From the NCBI RefSeq assembly GCF_013114625.1, contig NZ_VTXD01000001.1, positions 248,001 to 312,000 on the forward strand: 64,000 bases of DNA, written 5' to 3'. The stretch is from Vibrio sp. 99-70-13A1 (GTDB lineage: Bacteria > Pseudomonadota > Gammaproteobacteria > Enterobacterales > Vibrionaceae). Positions 20,882 through 29,701 of the stretch are shown piece after piece (position 1 is the stretch's first letter; every line of letters begins with the position of its first letter). Made by a program: the position numbers and the translations under genes. Below the pieces are notes generated by a model, which was not told the DNA's origin, did not search any database, and saw nothing but the letters and a program-made list of their open reading frames with translations.

Positions 20882-20930
20882 AAAAATCCCTTTGGTCACA
20901 AGCGCAAAAATACGGTATGACAAAAGGGAT
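20882..20930 (-). terminator. Terminator of the ABC importer operon
   Basis: On the minus strand ATCCCTTT at 20923-20930 pairs with AAAGGGAT at 20886-20893, with a further inner GTCA/TGAC pairing, followed by TTTTATT. It separates the importer genes from malZ. Confidence 0.75.
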
Positions 20931-20962
20931 CACGGTTTGTAGGGCTACATAACTAAAAAGAT

Positions 20963-21757
20963 TTAATTAAGCAATAAGCTGTCGTCTGCAAGCTCTTCTC
21001 CACGTACCTTCGAGAACATTTCGAGTAGATCAGGTACCTGCATATTCGCCCTTTGATTCCCAGACACATCGAGAACTATTTCACCTTGGTGAAGCATCAC
21101 GGTTCTGTCGCCACAAGCAAGAGCATCTTTCATTGAGTGCGTCACCATCATTACCGTCAGGTTAAATTCTTCGACGACCTTCTTAGTTAAATCAATGATG
21201 AAAGCTGCCATTCTTGGATCAAGCGCAGCGGTGTGCTCATCCAGAAGCAATAGCTTACTATCTGATAGAGTCGACATAATTAAGCTCACTGCTTGGCGTT
21301 GCCCACCAGAAAGTAAACCAATGTTATCTCCGAGCCTATCTTCAAGACCAAGCCCTAAAATGCTTATCCGTTCTTGGAAGATTTTTTTCCGCTTGGATGA
21401 AATAGAAAAACTCCACCCTCGCCTTTTGCCTCTCATATACGCAAGAGCCATATTCTCTTCTATAGTCAGATCGCCACATGTACCTGCTAGCGGGTCTTGA
21501 AACACTCGAGCACATTGAGCAGCTCTTTGGTCAACAGTTTGCCGAGTAACATCCGTACCATTAATGATGACTTGCCCACCCACCATAGGTGTTTCACCGG
21601 TTACTGCCCCCAAAAGAGTTGATTTACCTGCACCATTAGAACCAATTACCGTTAAAAACTGATGCTCCGGAACCTCAAGGCTGACACTTCTTAACGCTCG
21701 ATTTTCCAAAATAGTACCGGGGTTAAAAGTAACTTGAATGTCTTCTAAGTTGATCAT
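20963..21757 (-). CDS. ABC transporter ATP-binding protein (COG1101 type)
   Basis: 264 residues. Walker A GSNGAGKS (~38-45), ABC signature LLSGGQRQA (~143-151), Walker B LLLLDEHTAALD (His replaces the usual Pro after the catalytic Glu, as is common in this subfamily), and the switch His in MMVTHS. It energises import by the permease whose 3' end overlaps its start by four bases (ATGA). This ATPase-permease-binding protein set is the group that includes TrpXYZ-like and other small-molecule importers in Gram-positives; the substrate here is not shown by the sequence. Confidence 0.88.
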   Translation of the reverse strand: MINLEDIQVTFNPGTILENRALRSVSLEVPEHQFLTVIGSNGAGKSTLLGAVTGETPMVGGQVIINGTDVTRQTVDQRAAQCARVFQDPLAGTCGDLTIEENMALAYMRGKRRGWSFSISSKRKKIFQERISILGLGLEDRLGDNIGLLSGGQRQAVSLIMSTLSDSKLLLLDEHTAALDPRMAAFIIDLTKKVVEEFNLTVMMVTHSMKDALACGDRTVMLHQGEIVLDVSGNQRANMQVPDLLEMFSKVRGEELADDSLLLN

Positions 21758-22752
21758 GTTACTTCTCCCGTTTTTGTCACTGTACCTGCTGTTTTTTGCC
21801 CTGCTTGCTTAACTTGATTTTGACTTTGATTTTGGGCTTGGGCTTGGGCTTGGGCTTGGGCACCGCTATGGCGCTTTTTTGCCTTTAGGTTCCCTTTAAT
21901 TTTGGGTGCTATCAATGCAACAGCAACCAACACCGCCGTCACTAAATTAAGATCAGATGCTTGTAGTCCGAACATGCCCGAGCTGAGTGCAAATGCAACC
22001 GCTAGACGATACAGAACAGACCCAACAATGACAGCCGTCACTGCCACCCAAATTTTACGCCCGGGAATAAGTGTTTGCCCTAAGATCACGGCAGCTAAAC
22101 CAACCACAATAGTACCAACGCCGGAAGTCACATCCGCAAAGCTGTTTGTTTGTGCAAAAAGTGCCCCTGAAAATCCAACAAAACCGTTGGATAGAGCAAG
22201 ACCAAAGTATGTGTAGAACGAAGTGCTGCCACCTTGAGCTGACACCATTCTCGAATTAACACCAGTTGCCCTCAAAGCAAGACCAAAATCGCTGTTTAAC
22301 AGACGAACAATGAACCAAGCTGATATTAAAACCAGCACACCGACCACTAATGGGCGGATATACATAGGGTCGCCAAGCATTTCAAATGGTGTCAGGATGG
22401 TTTCCTCTCCTAATAATGCAATATTAGGACGCCCCATAATTCGAATGTTGATAGAGAAAGCGGCGATCATCGTTAAAATTGACGCTAGCAGGTGCAAAAT
22501 TCCACACCGCACGGCCAGAAAAGCAGTAACCCAACCAGTAGCGGCACCGGCAGCAATCGCCATACCTGTGGCTACCCAAGGGTCAATTCCAGCCACAATA
22601 GCCGTAGCCGCGACAGCCGCACCCATAGGGAAGCTGCCATCAACACTGAGATCCGGAAAGTCGAGAACACGAAATGTGAGGTACACTCCAAGGGCAACAA
22701 GACCATATAGCAGCCCTATTTCTAATGCTCCAAAAAATGCAAAAGCAGACAT
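21754..22752 (-). CDS. ABC transporter permease (COG4120 type)
   Basis: 332 residues with eight to nine predicted transmembrane helices, of the branched-chain-amino-acid-permease-like fold. Segments such as FRVLDFPDLSVDGSFPMGA are typical of the group. The ORF opens 11 codons earlier, but the ATG at 22752 is preceded by a well-placed GGAG and gives the usual N-terminus MSAFAFFGALEIGLLYG. The C-terminal ~40 residues are a hydrophilic tail with an (AQ)n run encoded by a hexanucleotide repeat at 21834-21861. Overlaps the ATPase gene by 4 bases. Confidence 0.88.
   Translation of the reverse strand: MSAFAFFGALEIGLLYGLVALGVYLTFRVLDFPDLSVDGSFPMGAAVAATAIVAGIDPWVATGMAIAAGAATGWVTAFLAVRCGILHLLASILTMIAAFSINIRIMGRPNIALLGEETILTPFEMLGDPMYIRPLVVGVLVLISAWFIVRLLNSDFGLALRATGVNSRMVSAQGGSTSFYTYFGLALSNGFVGFSGALFAQTNSFADVTSGVGTIVVGLAAVILGQTLIPGRKIWVAVTAVIVGSVLYRLAVAFALSSGMFGLQASDLNLVTAVLVAVALIAPKIKGNLKAKKRHSGAQAQAQAQAQNQSQNQVKQAGQKTAGTVTKTGEVT
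21834..21861 (-). repeat. Hexanucleotide repeat in the permease tail
   Basis: Four exact copies of GGGCTT and a partial fifth (plus-strand sense) lie in the 3' end of the permease gene and encode alternating Ala-Gln. Because the unit is six bases, changes in copy number would keep the frame. Confidence 0.9.
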
Positions 22753-22834
22753 ATCTACTCCTTTACTTAGAAAGTAAAAAGCCAACAGCGTATTTATTCA
22801 AAGTAACAAATGCCTGTTGGCTCAGATAAGCTCA

Positions 22835-23800
22835 TTATTTAGCGCTAGTTGCACGCTCAGTAACTGATTTAGGAATAGAAATACCAAGCTTCTTTGCTGC
22901 TGTTGTATTCACGACAAGATCAGACCCTTTTGCAACTTTTACATCTAATGTTCCCGGTTTCTCGCCGTCCAAAATTGCAGCTACATAATCAGCAGTTTGC
23001 ACGCCAACTTGGTAATAATCGAAACCTAGACCAGCAATGGCACCTTTTTCTACATAAGAAGTCGCACCAGCAAATACAGGTGTTTTTGCTTGGTTAGCCG
23101 CCACAATCATCCCTTCAATTGCGCTGGCTACCGTATTATCTGTAGGTGCATAAATTACGTCTGATTTCGCTACAATAGCTTGAGTGGCAGACTTAACATC
23201 AGCGCTCTTAAGAGCTGTAGCTTCAACAACAATCAAACCTTGCGCTTTTGCTGCATCTTTAAGTAGTTCTACCAACGTAACGGCATTCGCCTCACCAGGG
23301 TTAAACACAACACCAATCGATTTAGCATTAGGTAAGATTTCTTTAATCAAAGAAACATGCTGGCTTACCGGTGACAAATCAGAAAGCCCAGTAACATTTT
23401 TTCCAGGCTTCTTTAATTGCTTAACGAGCTTCGCTCCAACAGGATCGGTTACCGCTGTGAATACTACCGGGATAGAGCGAGTCGCAGAAACTAATGCTTG
23501 CGCAGTAGGAGTGGCAATCCCGACCAGTACATCTGGGTTTTCACCCACAAATTGACGAGCAATTTGTACGGCAATAGCTGGATTGCCCTGAGCAGTTTTA
23601 TAGTCAAATTCTAAGTTTTTGCCTTCTTCGTATCCTTTGGCTTTAAGACCATCTAACAACCCTTGACGAGCGGCATCTAATGCGGGGTGCTCTACTATCT
23701 GTGACACAGCCACTTTTGCCGTTTTTGCCATAATACTGGTAGAAGACAGCAATGCTGCACTTACAAGAACGGCGGTTGCGATAATTTTACCTGCTTTCAT
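22835..23800 (-). CDS. ABC transporter substrate-binding protein (COG2984 / PF04392 type)
   Basis: 321 residues. A signal peptide (cleavage probably after SIMA, about residue 25; no lipobox Cys) sends it to the periplasm. The body has the two-lobed type I binding fold with ASQ/VSQIVEHPALDAARQG, TAQGNPAIAVQIARQF and GLSDLSPV stretches typical of the family. Homologues bind aromatic amino acids or similar small ligands; which one applies here is unknown. It is the first gene of the importer operon, 82 bases before the permease. Confidence 0.88.
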   Translation of the reverse strand: MKAGKIIATAVLVSAALLSSTSIMAKTAKVAVSQIVEHPALDAARQGLLDGLKAKGYEEGKNLEFDYKTAQGNPAIAVQIARQFVGENPDVLVGIATPTAQALVSATRSIPVVFTAVTDPVGAKLVKQLKKPGKNVTGLSDLSPVSQHVSLIKEILPNAKSIGVVFNPGEANAVTLVELLKDAAKAQGLIVVEATALKSADVKSATQAIVAKSDVIYAPTDNTVASAIEGMIVAANQAKTPVFAGATSYVEKGAIAGLGFDYYQVGVQTADYVAAILDGEKPGTLDVKVAKGSDLVVNTTAAKKLGISIPKSVTERATSAK

Positions 23801-23868
23801 CTTAACTCCTTGATTTAAGCAATTTGATTATTTGATGTTGTGGTTGTCTTTCTTGACGTCAAACTCTG

Positions 23869-23917
23869 TGCACTTTTTGTGCATCTAATAATATTATTAC
23901 CAGTTACGCCGGAACAA
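23869..23917 (-). promoter_or_regulatory. Likely promoter and palindromic operator of the ABC importer operon
   Basis: On the minus strand TTGTTC (23912-23917) and TATTAT (23888-23893) with 18-base spacing resemble a sigma-70 promoter. Immediately downstream, where transcription should start, lies the palindrome TGCAC-N5-GTGCA (23869-23883). A second palindrome, TTGACGTCAA, is at 23853-23862. The placement suits a repressor site; the regulator is not identifiable. Confidence 0.45.
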
Positions 23918-23959
23918 AGGAAGAAAGAATTAACATAAAATCAACAAAAGGAGATCGAG

Positions 23960-24079
23960 GTGGTTATGTTCAATTTAAAGATGCGAAGATGCGAAGATGC
24001 GAAGATGCGAAGATGCGAAGATGCGAAGATGCGAAGATGCGAAGATGCGAAGATGCGAAGATGCGAAGATTATTTTTAA
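23960..24079 (+). other. Possible small ORF through the octamer repeat
   Basis: A 39-codon frame with GTG at 23960 (or ATG at 23966) has the strong Shine-Dalgarno AAAAGGAGA at 23946-23954. It translates the repeat as successive RRCEDAKM units and stops at TAA 24077. Since the DNA unit is eight bases, each gain or loss shifts the frame, yet all three frames stop within about 50 bases. It could be a real small or leader peptide, or just repeat DNA near a chance ribosome binding site. No homologue recognised. Confidence 0.2.
23980..24070. repeat. Octanucleotide tandem repeat, 11 copies
   Basis: Eleven uninterrupted, identical copies of GATGCGAA (23980-24067) followed by a partial GAT. It lies between the yfbV stop and the ABC importer promoter, about 60 bases upstream of the putative -35. 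Perfect arrays of this length are expected to slip during replication. Confidence 0.97.
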
Positions 24080-24148
24080 AGGAGCAAGTTAAGTCAAACT
24101 TTACTTACTCCATTTCTTGATAAACCTATCCACTTTGTAACAAAGGAT

Positions 24149-24601
24149 TTAGAACCAACGTTCCATTGAAGATTTATCTAACTGACGAAATGCTCTGTTC
24201 AAAATAATCGCCAATTCTTTGTAACGTGGACGTGGCTTCATCGGCTCCAATGCAAAACCCGATTCACTGATCTTCTCATGCAATTCTCGATACCAAGAAA
24301 CTAATGCCGGTGGAAGTTTAGTGTTCGAACGGTTACCTAACCACCACATGCCTTGAAGTGGCAAGCTAATCGCAAACAACGCCATAACTACAGCTTGTGG
24401 CATCGCTTGGTAGTTGTTGAAGACCATTTGCGTAAGAACACTAATAGCAGCTATCGCAGGCATCACTTTTACACCAAAACGTGTGGCTTTAATGATGCGC
24501 TGCTCAGGGAAGATAGCGTTTAACTCTTTTCGAACAGGCCAGAGATCCATATACTTTTGGCCATCTTTTAAACTGCTAGCTAAACCAACTCTATTACTCA
24601 T
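24149..24601 (-). CDS. yfbV: UPF0208 membrane protein YfbV
   Basis: 150 residues with two hydrophobic helices in the middle (~48-67 and ~70-90) and a basic C-terminal region. Matches the UPF0208 family in length and pattern (LxDGQKYMxLWPxxKELxxxFPExRVI style N-terminus). In E. coli YfbV has been linked to insulating the Ter macrodomain, but the mechanism is unsettled. Divergent from ackA, exactly the E. coli neighbourhood yfbV-ackA-pta. Confidence 0.93.
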   Translation of the reverse strand: MSNRVGLASSLKDGQKYMDLWPVRKELNAIFPEQRIIKATRFGVKVMPAIAAISVLTQMVFNNYQAMPQAVVMALFAISLPLQGMWWLGNRSNTKLPPALVSWYRELHEKISESGFALEPMKPRPRYKELAIILNRAFRQLDKSSMERWF

Positions 24602-24945
24602 ATGAGTCTCCCATTAAAAAAAAGTTGAAATCATCAACTAAAAACACAAAAAATTGACGAAAAATAATATTCTTTCAAATTTTTTTGTTATATTTGCACA
24701 ATATCGCTATTATTTGCAGACCTCAATCTCATTGTTGCCCTTATTTACAATTTAAGCAACTTTGGGACGACTTCTGCAAGGAATGCATAAGCCTCTTTTC
24801 CTCAAAAAGTGCGCTTTCAATTTAATACGGAAATTAACGTTTTTTTGACCAAGGTTAGTACGCAAGCCACATCGCTTCGTCTATTCTTGAGATTAATTTT
24901 CATCCTTAACTGATTTCGATCAGAAAAATAAACAGGTAGTCATTA
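24602..24945. other. Divergent yfbV/ackA intergenic region
   Basis: A 344-base AT-rich spacer with both promoters. The pattern CTGATTTCGATCAG at 24910-24923 fits the FNR half-sites TGAT-N4-ATCA, but it lies only 23 bases before the ackA start. No ORF or stable RNA is apparent. Confidence 0.5.
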
Positions 24946-26142
24946 ATGTCTAAGCTAGTTTTAGTTTTAAACTGTGGTAGTTCTTCTCTTAAATTTGCTG
25001 TTGTTGATGCAGAAACAGGTGCTGAGCACCTAACTGGTCTTGCTGAGTGTCTTGGTCTTCCAGAAGCTCGTATGAAGTGGAAACTTGATGGCAAGCACGA
25101 AGCTCAACTAGGTGCGGGCGCAGCTCACGTAGAAGCACTATCTTTCATGGTAGAAACTATTCTTGCTTCTAAGCCTGAGCTTAAAGCTAACCTTGGCGCT
25201 ATCGGTCACCGTATCGTTCACGGTGGCGAGCAGTTCACTTCTTCTGCACTTATCACTGATGAAGTTCTTAAGGGTATTCAAGATGCTGCAACTTTTGCAC
25301 CTCTTCACAACCCAGCTCACCTTATCGGTATCGAAGCGGCTCAAAAGAACTTCCCTGGTCTACAAAACGTTGCTGTATTTGACACTGCGTTCCACCAAAC
25401 AATGCCTTCTGAGTCTTACCTATACGCTCTACCGTACAACTTGTACAAAGAGCACGGCATCCGTCGTTACGGCATGCACGGTACTTCTCACCTATTCATC
25501 ACTCGTGAAGTTGCAGGTCTACTAAACAAGCCAGTTGAAGAAGTTAACATCATCAACTGTCACCTAGGTAACGGCGCTTCTGTATGTGCTATCAAGAACG
25601 GTCAATCTGTAGATACTTCTATGGGTCTTACTCCTCTTGAAGGTCTTGTAATGGGTACTCGTTGTGGTGACCTAGATCCTGCGATCATCTTCCACCTACA
25701 TGACGCTCTTGGTTACTCTGTTGAAGAAATCAACAATATGCTAACTAAAGAGTCTGGTCTAGCTGGCCTAACTGAAGTGACTTCTGACTGTCGTTTCGTT
25801 GAAGACAACTACGGTGAGAAAGAAGAAGCAACTCGTGCAATGGACGTGTTCTGTCACCGTCTAGCTAAGTACGTTGCAGGTTACACAGCAACTCTAGAAG
25901 GTCGTCTAGACGCAATCACTTTCACTGGCGGCATCGGCGAGAATTCTGGTCCAATCCGTGAAATGGTTCTTAACCGCCTAGGTATCTTCGGTATCGAAGT
26001 TGACGGTGAAGCTAACCTTAAAGCTCGTTTCGGCGGCGAAGGTACTATCACTACAGCTAACAGCCGTATCCCTGCAATGGTTATCTCTACTAACGAAGAG
26101 CTAGTAATTGCTGAAGACACTGCGAAACTAGCAGGTCTTTAA
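24946..26142 (+). CDS. ackA: Acetate kinase
   Basis: 398 residues, cytosolic. Interconverts acetyl phosphate + ADP and acetate + ATP. The ASKHA-fold motifs are present: [11 protein letters not shown] at the N-terminus, [10 protein letters not shown], the catalytic [25 protein letters not shown], and FTGGIGENS near the C-terminus. Codon use is strongly biased to optimal codons, indicating high expression. With pta it forms the acetate overflow and acetyl-phosphate pathway. Confidence 0.98.
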   Translation: MSKLVLVLNCGSSSLKFAVVDAETGAEHLTGLAECLGLPEARMKWKLDGKHEAQLGAGAAHVEALSFMVETILASKPELKANLGAIGHRIVHGGEQFTSSALITDEVLKGIQDAATFAPLHNPAHLIGIEAAQKNFPGLQNVAVFDTAFHQTMPSESYLYALPYNLYKEHGIRRYGMHGTSHLFITREVAGLLNKPVEEVNIINCHLGNGASVCAIKNGQSVDTSMGLTPLEGLVMGTRCGDLDPAIIFHLHDALGYSVEEINNMLTKESGLAGLTEVTSDCRFVEDNYGEKEEATRAMDVFCHRLAKYVAGYTATLEGRLDAITFTGGIGENSGPIREMVLNRLGIFGIEVDGEANLKARFGGEGTITTANSRIPAMVISTNEELVIAEDTAKLAGL

Positions 26143-26151
26143 TTGATTTTT

Positions 26152-26184
26152 CTGACTAGCTTCACTCGAAGCTAGTCAGTTTTT
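26152..26184 (+). terminator. First terminator after ackA
   Basis: A perfect 12-bp stem CTGACTAGCTTC / GAAGCTAGTCAG with a four-base loop and five T residues, nine bases after the ackA stop. Confidence 0.88.
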
Positions 26185-26201
26185 CATGCTACGAAAATGG
26201 G

Positions 26202-26262
26202 GCTCAACTTCTATTCCTACCCCAATTTAAATATCGGTGGGAATAGCAGTTGAGCTTTTTTT
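26202..26262 (+). terminator. Second terminator-like hairpin before pta
   Basis: GCTCAACT pairs with AGTTGAGC and, inside, CTATTCC pairs with GGAATAG, with one mismatch between the stems. Seven T residues follow. It ends 27 bases before the pta start. Confidence 0.8.
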
Positions 26263-26289
26263 ATTTCCAATAGTTAAAGGTGTCCGTCA

Positions 26290-28455
26290 ATGTCCCGTAC
26301 TATTATGCTTATCCCTACAAGCGCTGGTGTTGGTCTTACTAGTGTTAGCATGGGTGTTCTTCGCGCTATGGAGCGTAAGGGCGTAAGTGTTTCTTTCTAC
26401 AAGCCAATCGCTCAACCTCGCAGCGGTGGCGATCAACCAGATCTAACGTCTACTATTATCAGCGTAAACAGCGACATTAAGATTGGTGAGCCAATCGCAA
26501 TGACTAAAGCTGAAGCTTTGATCGGTAGCGAAAAAATGGACGAGCTTCTTGAGTCTGTTGTCGAGCAATACAACAAAATCAACAAAGACGCAGAAGTAAC
26601 GCTTATCGAAGGTCTAGTACCGACTCGTAAGCACCCATTTGCTAACCAAGTGAACGCGGAAATCGCTAAAACACTAGGTGCAGAGATCGTATTCGTTGCG
26701 ACTCCTGGTACATACAACCCTACTCAGCTTAAAGAGCACATCGAAGTAGCATGCTCTAACTTCGGCGGCACTAAGAACAAGAACATCAAAGGCGTGATCA
26801 TTAACAAGCTTAATGCCCCTGTTGATGATGCTGGTCGTACTCGCCCTGACCTATCTGAAATCTTTGACGATGCAGATAGCGCTCAACAAGCGAACGTTGA
26901 AGTAATGCAAATCTTCAACTCTAGCCCTATCCGTGTTCTTGGCTGTGTGCCATGGAGCATCGACCTAATCGCAACTCGTGCGGTTGATATGGCTAAGCAC
27001 CTTAACGCTGAAATAGTTAACGAAGGTGAAATCTCAACTCGTCGTATTAAGAGCATCACTTTCTGTGCACGTTCACTACCGCACATGATTGAGCATTTCA
27101 AACCAGGTTCACTGCTAGTAACTTCTGCAGACCGTCCTGATGTTATCGTTGCTGCGGCTCTTGCTGCGAAAAACGGTGTTGAAATTGGCGCAATCCTGCT
27201 TACTGGCGGTTACGACATTCCAGAAAGCATTGCTAACCTTTGTGCACCAGCATTCGCTTCAGGTCTACCGATCTTCAAAGCTCAAGGTAATACTTGGCAG
27301 ACGTCTCTTAACCTACAGAGCTTCAACCTAGAAGTACCTGCAGACGATAAAGAGCGTATCGAATTCGTTAACGATCACGTAGCTAGCCACATTGATGGTC
27401 CTTGGATTGATTCTCTATCTGAAGGCACTCAAGGTATTCGTCGTCTAAGCCCACCAGCGTTCCGTTACCAGCTAACTGAATTTGCTCGTAAAGCGGCTAA
27501 GCGCATCGTTCTTCCAGAAGGTGATGAGCCACGTACAGTTAAAGCAGCGGCTATCTGTGCTGAACGCGGTATCGCAACTTGTGTACTTCTTGGTAACCCA
27601 GACGAAATCCGTCGCGTTGCTGCACAACAAGGTGTTGAGCTAGGCGCTGGCGTTGAGATCATCGATTCTGCATCAGTTCGCGAAAACTACGTAGCTCGTC
27701 TAGTAGAACTCCGTGGCGCTAAAGGTATGACTGAAGTTGTCGCTCGTGAGAAGCTAGACGATTCAGTATTCCTAGGTACTATGATGCTTGAAGCTGGTGA
27801 AGTTGACGGCCTAGTTTCTGGTGCTGTTCACACAACGGCGAATACAATCGTTCCTCCGTTCCAGATCATCAAGACGGCTCCTGATGCTTCTATCGTATCT
27901 TCAATCTTCTTCATGCTTCTGCCTGATCAAGTGCTTGTATACGGTGACTGTGCAATCAACCCAGATCCAACAGCTGAACAGCTTGCTGAAATCGCTATCC
28001 AATCTGCAGATTCTGCTGCGGCATTCGGTATTGACCCACGCGTTGCTATGATCTCTTACTCTACTGGTGAATCTGGTAAGGGTGCAGACGTAGATAAAGT
28101 ACGTGAAGCAACGAAACTTGCTCAAGCGAAACGTCCTGATCTAGTGATCGACGGTCCTCTTCAGTACGATGCCGCAATCATGGAAAACGTAGCCGCTTCT
28201 AAAGCACCTAACTCTCCAGTTGCAGGTAAAGCAACAGTATTCGTATTCCCAGACCTAAACACTGGTAACACGACTTACAAAGCGGTACAACGTTCAGCTG
28301 ACCTAGTATCTATTGGTCCAATGCTTCAAGGCATGCGCAAGCCAGTAAATGACTTGTCTCGTGGTGCTCTAGTAGACGATATCGTTTACACAGTAGCTCT
28401 AACAGCTATCCAAGCGGACCAAGCAGAACAAGCTAAAGAGAAAGTAGTTAACTAA
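26290..28455 (+). CDS. pta: Phosphate acetyltransferase
   Basis: 721 residues, the long enterobacterial-type form. An N-terminal P-loop-like domain ([21 protein letters not shown], ~5-230), a DRTGG middle domain (~235-345), and the C-terminal catalytic PTA_PTB domain (~385-715, with [16 protein letters not shown] and [10 protein letters not shown]) are present. It converts acetyl-CoA + Pi to acetyl phosphate + CoA, the step paired with AckA. Codon use is highly optimised like ackA. The spacer from ackA contains two terminator-like hairpins. Confidence 0.98.
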   Translation: MSRTIMLIPTSAGVGLTSVSMGVLRAMERKGVSVSFYKPIAQPRSGGDQPDLTSTIISVNSDIKIGEPIAMTKAEALIGSEKMDELLESVVEQYNKINKDAEVTLIEGLVPTRKHPFANQVNAEIAKTLGAEIVFVATPGTYNPTQLKEHIEVACSNFGGTKNKNIKGVIINKLNAPVDDAGRTRPDLSEIFDDADSAQQANVEVMQIFNSSPIRVLGCVPWSIDLIATRAVDMAKHLNAEIVNEGEISTRRIKSITFCARSLPHMIEHFKPGSLLVTSADRPDVIVAAALAAKNGVEIGAILLTGGYDIPESIANLCAPAFASGLPIFKAQGNTWQTSLNLQSFNLEVPADDKERIEFVNDHVASHIDGPWIDSLSEGTQGIRRLSPPAFRYQLTEFARKAAKRIVLPEGDEPRTVKAAAICAERGIATCVLLGNPDEIRRVAAQQGVELGAGVEIIDSASVRENYVARLVELRGAKGMTEVVAREKLDDSVFLGTMMLEAGEVDGLVSGAVHTTANTIVPPFQIIKTAPDASIVSSIFFMLLPDQVLVYGDCAINPDPTAEQLAEIAIQSADSAAAFGIDPRVAMISYSTGESGKGADVDKVREATKLAQAKRPDLVIDGPLQYDAAIMENVAASKAPNSPVAGKATVFVFPDLNTGNTTYKAVQRSADLVSIGPMLQGMRKPVNDLSRGALVDDIVYTVALTAIQADQAEQAKEKVVN

Positions 28456-28473
28456 TTTTCTTTTATAGAAAAC

Positions 28474-28506
28474 AAAAAACCCTAGATGTCTGTCTAGGGT
28501 TTTTTT
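28474..28506. terminator. Bidirectional terminator between pta and yqjG
   Basis: ACCCTAGA / TCTAGGGT stem with A-tract before and T7 after; convergent genes on both sides. Confidence 0.92.
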
Positions 28507-28547
28507 ATGTCTAACACTAAAAGAAATTTGAAGCTTTTAAGGTTAAC

Positions 28548-29486
28548 CTAACCTCGCCCATGGGCTGATTCTAAATCTAATTCAGGTCCTTTAGGGACAA
28601 CTTGGGTTGGGTTGATACCTGTGTGGCTGTAATAGTAGTGACGTTTGATATGATAGAAATCCGTCGTCTCTTTAATGCCCTCTACTTGGTACAACTCTTT
28701 TAAATAACCTTGAATGTGTGGGTAGTCGGAAATTCGCTGCTTATTGCACTTAAAGTGACCAACATACACTGCATCGAATCTAACCAGAGTGGTAAACAAT
28801 CTCCAGTCTGCTTCTGTAATGTCATTACCCGCTAGATAACGATGTTCACTGAGATGTGCCTCTACTTTATCCAGAGCCTCAAATAACGCGTCATACGCTT
28901 CTTCATAAGCTTCTTGTGTAGTTGCAAAGCCAGTACGATAAACGCCGTTATTAATGCTCGGATAGATGTAGTCATTCCACTCATCAATCTTTTTAACTAA
29001 TTCTAATGGGTAATAATTATCCGTATTTCCAGTTAACTCATTAAACTCCGAGTTAAACATGCGAATAATTTCTGATGATTCATTACTTACAATGCTGTTT
29101 GTCTTTTTGTCCCATAACACAGGAACTGTCACTCGACCTGTATAGTCTGGTTTTGCTTGAGTATAAATTTGATGCATTCGTGTATGACCAAATAAAGGCT
29201 CAGGTAGTCCCATTTGCCAGCCTTCATTCATCATATCAGGGCAAACAACCGTGACATCAATATGGTCGGTTAGGTCTTTTAACTCACGAAACACTAAAGT
29301 TCGATGCGCCCACGGGCACGCTAGTGAAACATATAAATGATAACGTCCAGACTCAGGCTGATACTTTGCTAGCGGGGTATTTTCAATCCAATTTCTAAAC
29401 CCAGCGTCTTCACGTATAAATTTTCCACCGCTTTCTTTGGTGTCATACCAAACATCGTGCCAAACACCTTCAACTAACTTTCCCAT
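28548..29486 (-). CDS. yqjG: Glutathionyl-hydroquinone reductase (YqjG/Xi-class GST)
   Basis: 312 residues. The thioredoxin-fold N-terminal half has the catalytic Cys57 in ACPWAHR, typical of Xi-class GSTs that reduce glutathionyl-hydroquinones with glutathione. The C-terminal all-helical GST domain contains the ITEADWRLFTTLVRFDAVY segment. The ORF reaches four codons further to a TTG, but the ATG at 29486 has GGAG six bases upstream and is used. Probably monocistronic. Confidence 0.93.
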   Translation of the reverse strand: MGKLVEGVWHDVWYDTKESGGKFIREDAGFRNWIENTPLAKYQPESGRYHLYVSLACPWAHRTLVFRELKDLTDHIDVTVVCPDMMNEGWQMGLPEPLFGHTRMHQIYTQAKPDYTGRVTVPVLWDKKTNSIVSNESSEIIRMFNSEFNELTGNTDNYYPLELVKKIDEWNDYIYPSINNGVYRTGFATTQEAYEEAYDALFEALDKVEAHLSEHRYLAGNDITEADWRLFTTLVRFDAVYVGHFKCNKQRISDYPHIQGYLKELYQVEGIKETTDFYHIKRHYYYSHTGINPTQVVPKGPELDLESAHGRG

Positions 29487-29623
29487 ATTGATCTCCAATC
29501 TTTGAACAAACGGCTATACCGAGTTAGATCATTATAAAAAATGCTTAATAATTAAAAACCACAATAAATTGGCTCTATTGTTCAGAAAATTTGAATAAGA
29601 GTTTGCTGACTTGCCCACTATTT

Positions 29624-29661
29624 TTATATAAAAAAAGCGCGACCCTAAAAGAATCGCGCTT
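29624..29661 (-). terminator. Terminator of the opp operon
   Basis: On the minus strand AAGCGCGA / TCGCGCTT with an 11-base loop is followed by a T-tract, 40 bases after the oppF stop. A second short hairpin AGCCTG / CAGGCT (29663-29677) sits just before it. Confidence 0.87.
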
Positions 29662-29701
29662 AAGCCTGTCACAGGCTGAATCGATAATTGTACGTTAGCT
29701 A

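Noticed and set aside
22310..22777. A 155-codon plus-strand frame opposite the ABC permease
   Set aside because: Shadow of the permease gene; low-complexity Ala/Thr/Arg composition and no start signals.
23980..24070. CRISPR array
   Set aside because: The repeats are eight bases and directly adjacent, with no spacers and no cas genes.
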